Shown here: positions 23,763 through 32,019 of the stretch, piece by piece | How positions within the stretch are numbered: position 1 is the first letter of the stretch | Layout of the letters: every line of letters starts with the position of its first letter | Assembly (NCBI GenBank): GCA_002431945.1 | Contig: DJET01000078.1 | Location: 1 to 64,000, forward strand | From: Ruminococcaceae bacterium UBA5891 | GTDB lineage: Bacteria; Bacillota; Clostridia; Oscillospirales; Acutalibacteraceae | Length of the DNA: 64,000 nucleotides | Reading direction: 5' to 3' | The notes under the pieces: generated by a model | Database searches by the model: none | Told to the model about the DNA's origin: nothing | Seen by the model: only the letters and a program-made list of their open reading frames with translations | Position numbers and translations under genes: made by a program

Positions 23763-26700
23763 TTATTTTATAAATTTAACGTTCTGCTCGCCGAGTATGC
23801 GGCAAAGCCCGTTAAAAAGCGATTGATCGGGGGTTATCTTAAGGCTTTCGGGAGCTTCTAATTTTTTGCCTGTTTCCGTGCAGTATATTATAACACCCGT
23901 TTTGCCGTGATATTTTGAAAGAATGTTTTTAACTGCCGAAAATTCGGGACAGTCGGTGCTTTTGATTTTAAGGTAAAGTCCGCTTTTGTATTTCGGCTTT
24001 GCTTTTTGATTTTTTGCGCTTTCTGGTATTTCTTCAGCCTGTTCAAGCACTAATTCGGGGTCTCTGTCTTCACGTTCGGAAACCCTGCCTGTTATTACAA
24101 GCGGCTTGTGCGAATCAAGCAGCGTCTTAAACTGCGCAAGAGCCGCCGCAAATACCGTAAGCGTAACAGAACCGGAGGTATCCTCAAGCTGAGCCGTTCC
24201 CATAAGGCTGTTGTTTTTAAGCTGGCGAACCTTTAAGCCCTCAACCGTTCCGCCTAAGGTGACGCGTTTGCCGTCGGGGTATTTGCGGGCGTTGATATCC
24301 GCCGATGCTACAATTCCTTTGTTTGATAAATACCCCTCGTATTCATCAAGCGGATTACCCGTAAGGTAAAGCCCCGTTGCCTCTTTTTCAAAGGCAAGCA
24401 GCATTTCGCGCGGCATTTCTTCGGTTTCAAGCATTTTGTATTCGGCGCTTTCGCCCATTTCGTCAAAAAGGTTTAACTGCCCGTCTGATGAAAAGCGCTT
24501 TTCGTTATCCGCCGCGGTTAGCACGCCCTCTGCGTTATAAAGCAGCATACGCCTGTTGTTGCAAAGGCAATCCATAGCGCCGCTTTTTATAAGCCCTTCA
24601 AGCGCCTTGCGGTTAAATTCGCGCGAGTGATTTCTAAGGCAAAAATCGTATAAAGAGGTATAATTTCCGTTTTCCTCGCGCTCGCGCACAAGCCTTTCTA
24701 TAACCCCCGCGCCGAGATTTTTAACGGCGTTTAGCCCGAAACGGATATTTCCGCCGTCCGGTGTGAAATCGGCACCGCTCGCATTGACCGAGGGCGGCAG
24801 AATTTTAATGCCGTTTTTTTTGCATTCGGCAGTGTAAAGGGCAATTTTAGAGGCGCTGTCCATCATACTTGTCATCAGGCTTGCAAAATATTCGGCAGGG
24901 TAGTGCCGTTTCAGATATGCCGTGCGGTACGCCACAAAGGAATATGCCGCCGCGTGCGCCTTGTTAAAGGCGTATGAGCTGAAGCTTTGCATATCGTTAA
25001 ATATTTTTTGGGCGGTTTCCTCGTCAACTCCGTTGGCAACCGCTCCCTTGCATATAACATTGCCGTTTTTATCCCTTTCGCCGTGGATAAAGAACTGCCT
25101 TTCACGCTCCATAACGTCGTGCTTTTTCTTTGCCATGGCGCGGCGCACTATATCTGCTCTGCCGAGAGTATAGCCCGCAAGCGTACGGAATATCTGCATT
25201 ACCTGCTCTTGATAAACTATGCAGCCGTAGGTTACCGAAAGTATCGGTTTTAAAAGGGGAGTGGGGTAGGTTACGTCTTCGGGGTGGTGGCGGTTATGGA
25301 TATATTTCGGTATTGAATCCATAGGACCGGGACGGTAAAGGGAGAGAATTGCCGTCAGATCCTCTATGCTTTCGGGGTGAAAGCCGCGAAGCACGTTTTT
25401 CATACCGTCCGATTCAAACTGAAATACGCCGTCCGTAAGTCCTTTGCCCATCATTTCGTAGGTGGCTTTATCGTCAAGCGGTATTTTTTCTATATCAAAA
25501 TCGGGGTTGCTTTTTTTGATATATCTTTGGGTATCGGCTATAACGGTAAGGTTTCTCAGCCCCAAAAAATCCATTTTAAGAAGGCCTAATTCCTCAAGCG
25601 CCGTCATAGTATACTGGGTTACGACCGCCTCGTCGTTTACTGCAAGTGGTACGTATTCGGCAATGGGCTTATCCGATATAACAACGCCCGCCGCGTGGGT
25701 AGAGGCGTGGCGCGGCATACCCTCAAGCCTTAAGGCGGTGTTTATAAGCCCGTTTATCTGAGCGTCGTTTTCGTAGAGATCGCGCAGCTCCTTAGAGCCC
25801 TTGAGCGCGCGTTCGATAGTCATATTAAGCGCCTGCGGAATAAGCTTTGCAACCCTGTCGCACACATTATAGGGAATATCAAGCGCACGGCCTACGTCCC
25901 TTATGGCGGCGCGCGCCGCCATTGTGCCGAAGGTTACTATTTGCGAAACGTGATCCGAACCGTATTTTTCTATTACATAGTCTATGACCTTTTGGCGGTT
26001 TACATAGCAAAAATCTATATCAAAATCGGGCATAGAGACTCTTTCGGGATTTAAAAATCGCTCGAAATATAAATCGTATTTAAGCGGGTCTATTCCCGTT
26101 ATTCCTATGCAGTATGCCGCAAGGCTTGCCGCGCCCGAACCTCTGCCGGGACCTACGGGTATTCCGTGTGTCTTTGCGTAATTTACAAAATCCGCCACTA
26201 TCAGGTAATAGTCTACATATCCCATTCGGTTTATAACGCCAAGCTCGTAGGAAAGCCTTTCCGTTACGGCTTTATCGGGATTTTTGCCGTAAATACGCTC
26301 CATTCCCGCAAGGCATTTTTCTTTAAAATATTGAAAATGATCGCGGTCGCCTATATCAAACCGCGGCAGCTTTATTTTGCCGAACTCGAAGGTAACGTTG
26401 CATTTTTCGGCGATTTTTACGGTATTGCTTAAGGCTTCGGGGTAAGAAGCGAAAAGGCTTTCCATTTCTTTTGCGGATTTTAAATAAAATTCGTTTGTTT
26501 TAAATTCAAGTGCGTTTTCCTCGGTAATTCTGCTGCCGGTTTGTATGCACAAAAGCACCTTGTGAATTTTAAAGTCGTCGTGATCTATATAGTGTACGTC
26601 GTTAGTGGCGACAAGCGGAAGCCCTGTTTCACCCGATATTCTTACAAGCCCTGCGTTTACGCGCTTTTGCTCCTCTATACCGTGATCCTGCATTTCAAGG

Positions 26701-27212
26701 TAATAATTGTCCTTACCGAAAACGCGCGAGAACCACAAGGCGGTCTCTTTGGCTTTTTCGTATTCGCCGTTTGCCAAAAGCCGCGGAATTTCACCCGCAA
26801 GACAGGCGGAAAGCGCAATTAAGCCGCCGCTGTATTTTTCGAGAATTTCTTTATCGATTCGCGGCTTTGCGTAAAAGCCCTCGGTAAAGCCCATGGATAC
26901 AAGCTTTATAAGATTTTTATAGCCCTCGTTATTTTTGCAAAGCAAAATTAAATGGTGATATTTGTTTTCAGCTGTTTTTTGCTTGTCAAAACGGCTTTTC
27001 GGCGCAACATATACCTCGCACCCGATTATCGGCTTTATGCCCCGGCTTATGGCGTATTTGTAAAAATCTATTACGCCGTACATAACGCCGTGGTCGGTTA
27101 TTGCAATGGATTTTTGCCCTAATTCCGCGGCGCGGTCTATAAGCTCCTTAATACGGCAGCAGCCGTCAAGCAGGCTGTATTCGGTATGCACGTGAAGATG
27201 TGTGAATTCCAT
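23763..27212 (-). CDS. dnaE: DNA polymerase III subunit alpha (DnaE type)
   Basis: A 1149-residue C-family polymerase. The N-terminal PHP domain has HLHVHTEYSLLDG (residues 5-17), ITDHGVMYG and TNDVHY, so its metal site looks complete. The palm domain has GPGRGSGAASL and the catalytic MPDFDIDF (around residue 395). HhH motifs and a C-terminal OB fold (VTLGGTVEGLKVRQ...LEDTSGSVTLTVF) follow. In Bacillota a DnaE usually works beside PolC; polC is not in this window. It is downstream of whiA with a 10-base gap. Confidence 0.96.
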   Translation of the reverse strand: MEFTHLHVHTEYSLLDGCCRIKELIDRAAELGQKSIAITDHGVMYGVIDFYKYAISRGIKPIIGCEVYVAPKSRFDKQKTAENKYHHLILLCKNNEGYKNLIKLVSMGFTEGFYAKPRIDKEILEKYSGGLIALSACLAGEIPRLLANGEYEKAKETALWFSRVFGKDNYYLEMQDHGIEEQKRVNAGLVRISGETGLPLVATNDVHYIDHDDFKIHKVLLCIQTGSRITEENALEFKTNEFYLKSAKEMESLFASYPEALSNTVKIAEKCNVTFEFGKIKLPRFDIGDRDHFQYFKEKCLAGMERIYGKNPDKAVTERLSYELGVINRMGYVDYYLIVADFVNYAKTHGIPVGPGRGSGAASLAAYCIGITGIDPLKYDLYFERFLNPERVSMPDFDIDFCYVNRQKVIDYVIEKYGSDHVSQIVTFGTMAARAAIRDVGRALDIPYNVCDRVAKLIPQALNMTIERALKGSKELRDLYENDAQINGLINTALRLEGMPRHASTHAAGVVISDKPIAEYVPLAVNDEAVVTQYTMTALEELGLLKMDFLGLRNLTVIADTQRYIKKSNPDFDIEKIPLDDKATYEMMGKGLTDGVFQFESDGMKNVLRGFHPESIEDLTAILSLYRPGPMDSIPKYIHNRHHPEDVTYPTPLLKPILSVTYGCIVYQEQVMQIFRTLAGYTLGRADIVRRAMAKKKHDVMERERQFFIHGERDKNGNVICKGAVANGVDEETAQKIFNDMQSFSSYAFNKAHAAAYSFVAYRTAYLKRHYPAEYFASLMTSMMDSASKIALYTAECKKNGIKILPPSVNASGADFTPDGGNIRFGLNAVKNLGAGVIERLVREREENGNYTSLYDFCLRNHSREFNRKALEGLIKSGAMDCLCNNRRMLLYNAEGVLTAADNEKRFSSDGQLNLFDEMGESAEYKMLETEEMPREMLLAFEKEATGLYLTGNPLDEYEGYLSNKGIVASADINARKYPDGKRVTLGGTVEGLKVRQLKNNSLMGTAQLEDTSGSVTLTVFAAALAQFKTLLDSHKPLVITGRVSEREDRDPELVLEQAEEIPESAKNQKAKPKYKSGLYLKIKSTDCPEFSAVKNILSKYHGKTGVIIYCTETGKKLEAPESLKITPDQSLFNGLCRILGEQNVKFIK

Positions 27213-27222
27213 ATGCCGCTCC

Positions 27223-28116
27223 TTATTTTTTAAGCTCTTCGTACAGCTTTATAAGCTTTTCAAGCCTGTGGTTAAGCCCCGATACGGTAAGAGGCTCGTC
27301 CGACAGCTTACACAGCTCGCCTAAAGTAGCTTCGGGATTGCTTTCGCGTAAATCCGCCGCCGAAACAAGCTCGCGCGGCAGGCTTTCGAGAACGCCGTGC
27401 CGCCTTAAATAATCAATTGCTCGGCGCTGCTTTATAGAAGCCTCTACCGTTTTTGAAATGTTGGCGCTGTCGCAGTTGCTTCTTCGGTTGGTATTATTCT
27501 TTACGCTTTTAAGTATTTTAGTATCAACAATATCAAGCGTTATGTGCGGCGCGCCCATAAGGGTTAAAAGATCCTCTATACAGCCGCTTTCCTTAGTGTA
27601 AAGCACCGCGCCGTTTTGCCGCCGCGCTTTTTTAAGGCGTATGCCGTAGCCCGACAGCAGCTCGCAGAATTCATCAGCCAATTTTTCGTTTCTTACCGAA
27701 AACTCGGCTCGGTATTCCTTTTCGGGGTCGTTTATGCTTCCGCACGATAAAAAGGCCCCGCGAATAAAGCTTTGAAAGCAGCATTCGCGCGTTAAAATAT
27801 CGCTGTTGATAAGCTTTTTCGCTATGCCGTAGTCGTATTCCGCTAAAATTTTAAGCCTGTCCGCCTCGGAAACGACCTCGGCTACATATGTGGGACGTAT
27901 TTTTCCGCCCGCAGTTATTTTTACAGCCGCGCCGAAAATATCCGAAAGCAGGGAAGAATACAGCTGAGCCATTTCCTTATTTCCCGTTTGCACCGATATT
28001 CTTTTAAAAGAAAAAGACCTGCCGAAAAGCATAAAACCGTATATCAGCGGTCGTTTGCAGCATTCGGACGGTCTTATTGCGGCCAATTCGTTTTTAACCC
28101 TTACGCAGAACGACAT
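27223..28116 (-). CDS. whiA: WhiA, sporulation/cell-division regulator homologue
   Basis: A 297-residue protein with an N-terminal LAGLIDADG-like fold (CFQSFIRGAFLSCGSINDPEKEYRAE, split around residues 131-156) and a C-terminal helix-turn-helix (AADLRESNPEATLGELCKLSD). In Bacillus and Streptomyces it binds DNA and influences division and sporulation. The stop/start junction with rapZ overlaps by one base. The yvcK gene usually found between rapZ and whiA is absent. Confidence 0.94.
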   Translation of the reverse strand: MSFCVRVKNELAAIRPSECCKRPLIYGFMLFGRSFSFKRISVQTGNKEMAQLYSSLLSDIFGAAVKITAGGKIRPTYVAEVVSEADRLKILAEYDYGIAKKLINSDILTRECCFQSFIRGAFLSCGSINDPEKEYRAEFSVRNEKLADEFCELLSGYGIRLKKARRQNGAVLYTKESGCIEDLLTLMGAPHITLDIVDTKILKSVKNNTNRRSNCDSANISKTVEASIKQRRAIDYLRRHGVLESLPRELVSAADLRESNPEATLGELCKLSDEPLTVSGLNHRLEKLIKLYEELKK

Positions 28117-28976
28117 CAGCTTTTATAAATATCGCGGTGCGAAATAGAGCAGTTGTAATTTTCGTTTTGCAAATGCTCGCCTATAAGCTGGGCAAACGTT
28201 ACCGAGCGGTGCTTGCCGCCCGTACAGCCTATTGAAATTACAAGCTGACTTTTGCCCTCCTTGGCGTAAAGCGGAACCGCGCAGTCTATAAAGCTTAAAA
28301 GGCGGTTTAAAAACTCCTTGCTGTCGCCGCTTGCCATAACATAGTCCTGAACCTCTTTATCAAGCCCTGTTTTGTGCTTCAGGCTTTCAACATAAAAGGG
28401 ATTAGGTAAGCACCGCACGTCTATAACAAGATCCGCCTCGGTATCAGAGCCGTATTTAAACCCGAAGGACTTACACTGTATTTTAAGCACGTTGCTTACG
28501 CTGCCGCAGAATATGCTTGAAAGCTGAACCTTAAGCTGGGATATTGAAATATGGCTTGTATCTACTATGTAATCGGACATAAAGCGTATTTTTTTAAGCA
28601 TTTCACGCTCTTTTTTAACTGCCGACTGTACCGACATATTCTCCGCGTCCGATAACGGGTGCTTCCGCCTGTTTTCCTTATAACGCCTTATAAGCACGTC
28701 GTCCGCCGCGTCGAGAAACAGTATTTTATAATCAACATTGTTGTTTTTAAGGCTGTTTAACACCTGTTCGATTTCCGAAAACAGCACGCCGCCGCGCATA
28801 TCCGTTACAATTGCCATCTTGCTTAAAAGGTCGCCGCTTCTGGCAGAAAGCTCAACAAACGAGGGTATTATTGCGGGCGGTATATTGTCAACGCAGTAAA
28901 ACCCTATATCCTCAAGCACGTTTGCCGCCTGTGATTTTCCTGCGCCCGACATTCCCGTTACTATAAGCAGTTCCAT
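28116..28976 (-). CDS. rapZ: RapZ/YvcJ family nucleotide-binding protein
   Basis: A 286-residue P-loop protein (Walker A GMSGAGKS, residues 8-15) of the RapZ/YvcJ family. In enteric bacteria RapZ guides RNase E to a small RNA controlling GlmS; in Bacillus YvcJ binds nucleotides and affects competence. The C-terminal IGCTGGKHRSVTFAQ motif is diagnostic. It lies directly after murB (no gap) and overlaps whiA. Its role here is probably in linking cell-wall precursor supply to regulation, which is inferred. Confidence 0.93.
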   Translation of the reverse strand: MELLIVTGMSGAGKSQAANVLEDIGFYCVDNIPPAIIPSFVELSARSGDLLSKMAIVTDMRGGVLFSEIEQVLNSLKNNNVDYKILFLDAADDVLIRRYKENRRKHPLSDAENMSVQSAVKKEREMLKKIRFMSDYIVDTSHISISQLKVQLSSIFCGSVSNVLKIQCKSFGFKYGSDTEADLVIDVRCLPNPFYVESLKHKTGLDKEVQDYVMASGDSKEFLNRLLSFIDCAVPLYAKEGKSQLVISIGCTGGKHRSVTFAQLIGEHLQNENYNCSISHRDIYKS

Positions 28977-29888
28977 TTAGCTATCACTTCTTCCGATCTG
29001 TATTACCTCAGGCTCAAGCAAAACGCCGTCGCCCTTTAAAACGGTTTGCTGTACCTGTTTTATAAGAGCCGTTACGTCGCCGCAGGTGGCGCTGCCGGTG
29101 TTTATTATAAAACCGGCATGCTTTTCGCTTACCGCGGCGCCGCCCACTGCCGCGCCCTTAAGCCCGTTTTTTTCTATTAAGGTGCCTGCAAAATAACCCT
29201 CAGGTCGTTTAAACGTACTGCCCGCGCTCGGATATTCAAGCGGCTGTTTTTCACGCCTTTTACGGGTTAGCTCTTTCATTTTTTCTTCAATTTCCGCCTT
29301 ATCGCCCTTTTTAAGCGTTAAGGTAAGGCTGGTAATTATCATATCGCTGTTTTTAAAAACGCTTGTGCGGTAGCCGAGCCGCATATCCTTTGCTGAAAGC
29401 GTGCCGCTGCCGCCGTTTTTTGTAACATAATCGGCGTCTTTAATAATGCCCGCCATTTCGCCGCCGTAAGCGCCTGCGTTCATATAAAGCGCGCCGCCTG
29501 CGGTTCCCGGTATGCCGTAAGCAAATTCGGCGCCCGTAAGGGAAGATGAGAGCGCCGCACGGCACACCGCCGAAAGCGCGGCACCCGCAAGGCAGGTGAT
29601 CTCGCAACCGTTTACGCTGACCGTATTCATTTTTGATAACGAAATAACAGCGCCGTCTATTCCGCTGTCGGATACAAGCAGGTTAGAGCCGTTGCCTATT
29701 ATAAATACGGGAATACCGCATTCCTTACAGCAGGATAAAACCGAAACAAGCTGTTCCTTAGTTTCGGGAGTTATAAAAATATCGGCGGCACCGCCTATTT
29801 TAAAGCTTGTGTGAAGCCGCATAGGTTCAAAGGGCTTATACGGTATATTATTTTTTTTGCAAAGTTCCGCAAGAGTATGAAGCTCCAT
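28977..29888 (-). CDS. murB: UDP-N-acetylenolpyruvoylglucosamine reductase
   Basis: FAD enzyme for the second step of UDP-MurNAc synthesis; 303 aa. FAD-binding segments HTSFKIGGAADIF, VFIIGNGSNLLV and GIPGTAGGALYMNAGAYGG are present, with the catalytic Ser in SAGSTFKRP and the C-terminal Glu in LLEPEV. The length and compact C-terminus fit the type II MurB of Bacillota. It sits between glucokinase and rapZ in a tight operon. Confidence 0.96.
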   Translation of the reverse strand: MELHTLAELCKKNNIPYKPFEPMRLHTSFKIGGAADIFITPETKEQLVSVLSCCKECGIPVFIIGNGSNLLVSDSGIDGAVISLSKMNTVSVNGCEITCLAGAALSAVCRAALSSSLTGAEFAYGIPGTAGGALYMNAGAYGGEMAGIIKDADYVTKNGGSGTLSAKDMRLGYRTSVFKNSDMIITSLTLTLKKGDKAEIEEKMKELTRKRREKQPLEYPSAGSTFKRPEGYFAGTLIEKNGLKGAAVGGAAVSEKHAGFIINTGSATCGDVTALIKQVQQTVLKGDGVLLEPEVIQIGRSDS

Positions 29889-29908
29889 AGCCGCTCCCTT
29901 AAAAAATA

Positions 29909-30865
29909 TTATTTATAAAGCTCGTGAAGGTATGCCGCGCCTATAATGCCTGCGTCGTTACCGAGCGCCGCCGTTTTGATTTCGGTGTTTTTGCTTATGT
30001 TTCTTGCATAGTTTTCGCCCTCAACGTAAGCCCTTATGGGGTTGATAAGCGTGTCGCCCTCTTTGGAAATTCCGCCGCCTATGCAAAGTATATCCGGCTG
30101 GAAAATGTTTATGCAGTTTGAAACGCCTATCGCTACAAACTCGGTGTATCTTGAAACAACGCGTTTGCCCGCCTCGTCGTCCTTACGCATAGCGTCAAAT
30201 GCGGTTCTGCCGGTAACCTTGTTGATGTCGCCCTCGCACATTTCCCACATAACGCTTTTGGGGTATCTTATCATAGCCTGCTTTGTCTGCCTTATAAGCG
30301 CGGTGGCGGAAGCGTATGCCTCCCAGCAGCCCTGTCTGCCGCAGGAGCATATTTCACCGTCCATATTTATAACTGTATGACCGAGCTCTGCACCCGCATA
30401 GTTAGAGCCGGAATATATCTTACCGTTTATTATAACTCCGCCGCCTACGCCGGTGCCCAAGGTGATTGCAATAAAATCCTTTGTACCCTTGCCGGCGCCC
30501 GCAATGTATTCGCCGTATGCTGCGGCGTTAGCGTCGTTTTCAATGTAAAAATCCACTCCGAGGCGTTCTTTAAGCATAGCCGCCATCGGTACGCCGTAAA
30601 AATCAAGATTGTTCGCATAGCATACAACGCCGTTTACGGGATCGATAGCGCCGGGCGAGCCTACGCCCATAGAGGCTATATCCGAAAGCTTAAGCCCTGC
30701 GTTTTCTACCGCCGCCTTAGCCGCAACCGCCATATCGTTCACAATATCCTCGGCAGGGCGCGGGCAGTTGGTTTTAACCTGAGCCGTGGCAACAATTTTA
30801 TAGTTTTCGTCCACAACGCCGGCTACTATGTTTGTTCCGCCTAAATCAATTCCTAATCTGTACAT
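29909..30865 (-). CDS. glcK: ROK family glucokinase
   Basis: Phosphorylates glucose at entry to glycolysis; about 318 aa. The N-terminal phosphate site reads YRLGIDLGGTNIVAGV, the sugar-site motif is ENDANAAAYGEY, and the zinc motif typical of ROK kinases is CSCGRQGCWEAYAS. The ATG at 30865, nine bases after AAGGAG, is a better start than one two codons earlier. It directly follows hprK, so glucose phosphorylation and catabolite control are genetically linked. Confidence 0.93.
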   Translation of the reverse strand: MYRLGIDLGGTNIVAGVVDENYKIVATAQVKTNCPRPAEDIVNDMAVAAKAAVENAGLKLSDIASMGVGSPGAIDPVNGVVCYANNLDFYGVPMAAMLKERLGVDFYIENDANAAAYGEYIAGAGKGTKDFIAITLGTGVGGGVIINGKIYSGSNYAGAELGHTVINMDGEICSCGRQGCWEAYASATALIRQTKQAMIRYPKSVMWEMCEGDINKVTGRTAFDAMRKDDEAGKRVVSRYTEFVAIGVSNCINIFQPDILCIGGGISKEGDTLINPIRAYVEGENYARNISKNTEIKTAALGNDAGIIGAAYLHELYK

Positions 30866-30884
30866 TTTCATCTTCTCCTTAAAA

Positions 30885-31847
30885 TTAAAACGGTTCTACC
30901 GTTTCTGTTGTTTCTGTTTTGTCGTCGTCGGTCATACCAAGGCGCTTAAGCAGATCCTTAGCGGCGTTATAACCGAGCTTCTTCTGCCTGCTGTTCATAG
31001 CGGCAACCTCAATTATTACCGCTAAGTTGCGCCCCGGCTTTACAGGGATAGTAAGCGACGGTACGCTCAGCCCCAATATTTCTGTTGTTTGGTTTTCAAG
31101 ACCCATACGGTCGTATACCTTATTTACGTCCCATATTTCAAGGTTGATAACAAGGTCTATTTTTTCGGTAAGCTTAACCGCGCCTGCGCCGAAAATACGG
31201 CTTGCGTTAATAATACCTATTCCGCGAAGCTCGATAAAATGCCTAATGTTATCGGGCGCGGTTCCCACAAGCGATTTGCTTGAAACACGGCGGATTTCTA
31301 CCGCGTCGTCAGCTATAAGGCGGTGACCGCGCTTTATAAGCTCTATTGCGGTTTCGCTTTTACCTACGCCGCTTTCGCCGAGCAGAAGTATGCCTTCGCC
31401 GTAAACCTCAACCAGTACGCCGTGCCGCGTAACACGCGGCGCCAGGCTTAAATTGAGGAACGCTATAAGCGCCGCCGTAAATTCCGAGGTTGATTCGGGC
31501 GTTCTTAAAAGCGGAACGCCGTATTCCTCGGCAATCTGCCTGTAAACGTCGCCTACGGGCAGATCACGGCATATTATTACCGCAACCGGCTTGTGCGAGA
31601 AAAATTCGCGCAGTCTGCTTTCAGCCTTTTCGGGCGTAAACCTTAAAATAAAGCTTTCTTCGCTTTTACCTATTATCTGTATTCTTTTTTCATCAAAAAA
31701 TTCAAAATAGCCCGCCATATGAAGCCCCGGTCTGTTAACCTCCGCTGTTACAACCGAGATTTTTTCGGGCTCAGACGGCATATTCAGTACTTCAAGTGAA
31801 AATTCCGAAATAACTTTTTCAAGAGGTATTGAAAAATTAGTCCGCAT
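30885..31847 (-). CDS. hprK: HPr kinase/phosphorylase
   Basis: Phosphorylates and dephosphorylates HPr at Ser46, the switch of carbon catabolite control in Bacillota; 320 aa. Walker A GESGVGKS is at residues 157-164, the conserved His at 142, the DD pair at 180-181, and the HprK signature LRGIGIINASRIFG at about 208-221. It has its own promoter, divergent from recJ. Downstream are glcK, murB, rapZ, whiA and dnaE, with short gaps. Confidence 0.97.
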   Translation of the reverse strand: MRTNFSIPLEKVISEFSLEVLNMPSEPEKISVVTAEVNRPGLHMAGYFEFFDEKRIQIIGKSEESFILRFTPEKAESRLREFFSHKPVAVIICRDLPVGDVYRQIAEEYGVPLLRTPESTSEFTAALIAFLNLSLAPRVTRHGVLVEVYGEGILLLGESGVGKSETAIELIKRGHRLIADDAVEIRRVSSKSLVGTAPDNIRHFIELRGIGIINASRIFGAGAVKLTEKIDLVINLEIWDVNKVYDRMGLENQTTEILGLSVPSLTIPVKPGRNLAVIIEVAAMNSRQKKLGYNAAKDLLKRLGMTDDDKTETTETVEPF

Positions 31848-31880
31848 ACCAAACGCTCCTCAAAATCTATTTGATATTTA

Positions 31881-31909
31881 ATTATAATATAAAACATATA
31901 AAAAAGCAA
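31881..31909 (-). promoter_or_regulatory. Sigma-A promoter of the hprK operon
   Basis: Minus strand TTGCTT (31904-31909), 17 bases, TATAAT (31881-31886). Divergent from the recJ promoter about 40 bases away. Confidence 0.72.
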
Positions 31910-31949
31910 AGGTTTTATTAAAAAATGTAATTATTAGGGTAATTACCGC

Positions 31950-31978
31950 TTGAAAATCACGGCGAAAAATGGTATAGT
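31950..31978 (+). promoter_or_regulatory. Sigma-A promoter of the recJ-rel operon
   Basis: TTGAAA (31950-31955), 17 bases, TATAGT (31973-31978), about 41 bases before the recJ start. Confidence 0.8.
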
Positions 31979-32019
31979 ATATTCTGTCGAATTATATAAT
32001 TACGGGCGAGGTGAGCGTT

